Below are positions 6,353-6,708 of a DNA stretch of 6,708 nucleotides, in pieces. The notes under the pieces are model-generated. The model saw nothing but the letters and a program-made list of their open reading frames with translations. It ran no database searches and was not told the DNA's origin. The position numbers and the translations under genes were made by a program. Position 1 is the first letter of the stretch. Each line of letters begins with the position of its first letter. This stretch comes from Actinomycetota bacterium (GTDB taxonomy: Bacteria > Zhuqueibacterota > Zhuqueibacteria > Residuimicrobiales > Krinioviventaceae), in NCBI GenBank assembly GCA_011682565.1, contig JAACEJ010000199.1:1-6708 (forward strand), given 5' to 3'.

Positions 6353-6708
6353 CTAAGCAGAAAGATCAACGACTTTCATTTTCACCTTGGATAAATCCAT
6401 TTGTCCAAGACCGCGCTGTGTTGCATCCCTCAGGTATTCAACTTTTGTCGGATCGATATCGAAAAGACCCATTGCATAGGAATCGACAGCTACCGGATCC
6501 GTACCTGCAATGACGGTCTTTTTCACGGCAACGTCGGCAAGATTGCCGCCGGAAGGACCATTTCGCAAAAGGACACGATAAGCATCTATTATCGTCAGAG
6601 CGGGTTTTATGGCCAAATTCAAATCAACAATCTTTGTCATAAAATCTTTATGAATTTGTCCTCTGTCCCCGCCAATGATTCCCATAATATTTTTGAATCC
6701 AAGTGTTA
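6353..6708 (-). CDS. DUF362 family protein, C-terminal part (5' end beyond window)
   Basis: The frame is open to the right edge, reading TLGFKN before IMGIIGGDRGQIH. The visible 118 residues are therefore the end of a longer protein, and the Met at 6685 is internal. The pieces match the C-terminal half of DUF362: a KN-x-M-G motif, RGQIHKDF, a hydrophobic ALTIIDAYRVLLRNGPSGG segment, VIAGTDPVAVDSYA and a final RGLGQMDLSKV. DUF362 proteins are often encoded beside ferredoxins, and some carry ferredoxin modules themselves; their reaction is not established. The stop at 6353 lies 43 nt before the polyferredoxin start, so the two are probably co-transcribed. An N-terminal Tat signal or ferredoxin part cannot be judged from this window. 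Confidence 0.87.
   Translation of the reverse strand, partial: TLGFKNIMGIIGGDRGQIHKDFMTKIVDLNLAIKPALTIIDAYRVLLRNGPSGGNLADVAVKKTVIAGTDPVAVDSYAMGLFDIDPTKVEYLRDATQRGLGQMDLSKVKMKVVDLSA

Noticed and set aside
1..6708. Mobile elements, CRISPR arrays, tRNA or rRNA genes
   Set aside because: No transposase, terminal inverted repeats, regularly spaced repeats, or tRNA/rRNA-like sequence was seen on either strand.

Overview
The window reads as one dense operon-like block in which every convincing gene lies on the minus strand, so transcription runs from the right edge (about 6708) towards the left (about 279). Gene order in the direction of transcription: the C-terminal end of a DUF362-family protein (cut by the window edge), a membrane polyferredoxin resembling a NapH-NapG fusion, a FadD-like acyl-CoA synthetase, a STAS plus RsbW-type ATPase fusion, a 75-residue membrane/coiled-coil protein, a 103-residue orphan, a 225-residue TPR/two-helix/coiled-coil protein, and a membrane-anchored DUF2914 protein. 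Gaps are small or negative: 43 nt, 25 nt, a 4-nt ATGA overlap, a 4-nt ATGA overlap, a 20-nt overlap, 14 nt, and a 4-nt ATGA overlap. A clear intrinsic terminator follows the last gene at 175-210.

Left of the terminator, positions 44-174 hold a cluster of TGTCA/TGACA half-sites forming two adjacent dyads. A possible minus-strand start codon at 41-43 may open the next gene, of which only 14 codons are visible.

The organism is probably a diderm, anaerobic or facultatively anaerobic bacterium of moderate to low GC. The reasons are the six-cluster polyferredoxin with quinol-oxidase-like membrane motifs, the DUF362 partner, and the short A-rich leaders with weak Shine-Dalgarno sites. An FCB-type lineage (for example Calditrichota or KSB1-like) would fit, but this is an impression from gene style and not a demonstrated assignment.

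How the genes work together is inference. The right half (DUF362 plus polyferredoxin) looks like an electron-transfer module at the membrane. The middle couples fatty-acid activation to a partner-switching regulator by translational overlap. The left half encodes four small proteins, three with membrane segments and two with coiled coils, of no recognised function. The combination of acyl-CoA ligase, STAS-ATPase fusion and small membrane proteins is the most likely place for an undescribed system, perhaps one sensing or adjusting membrane lipid state.
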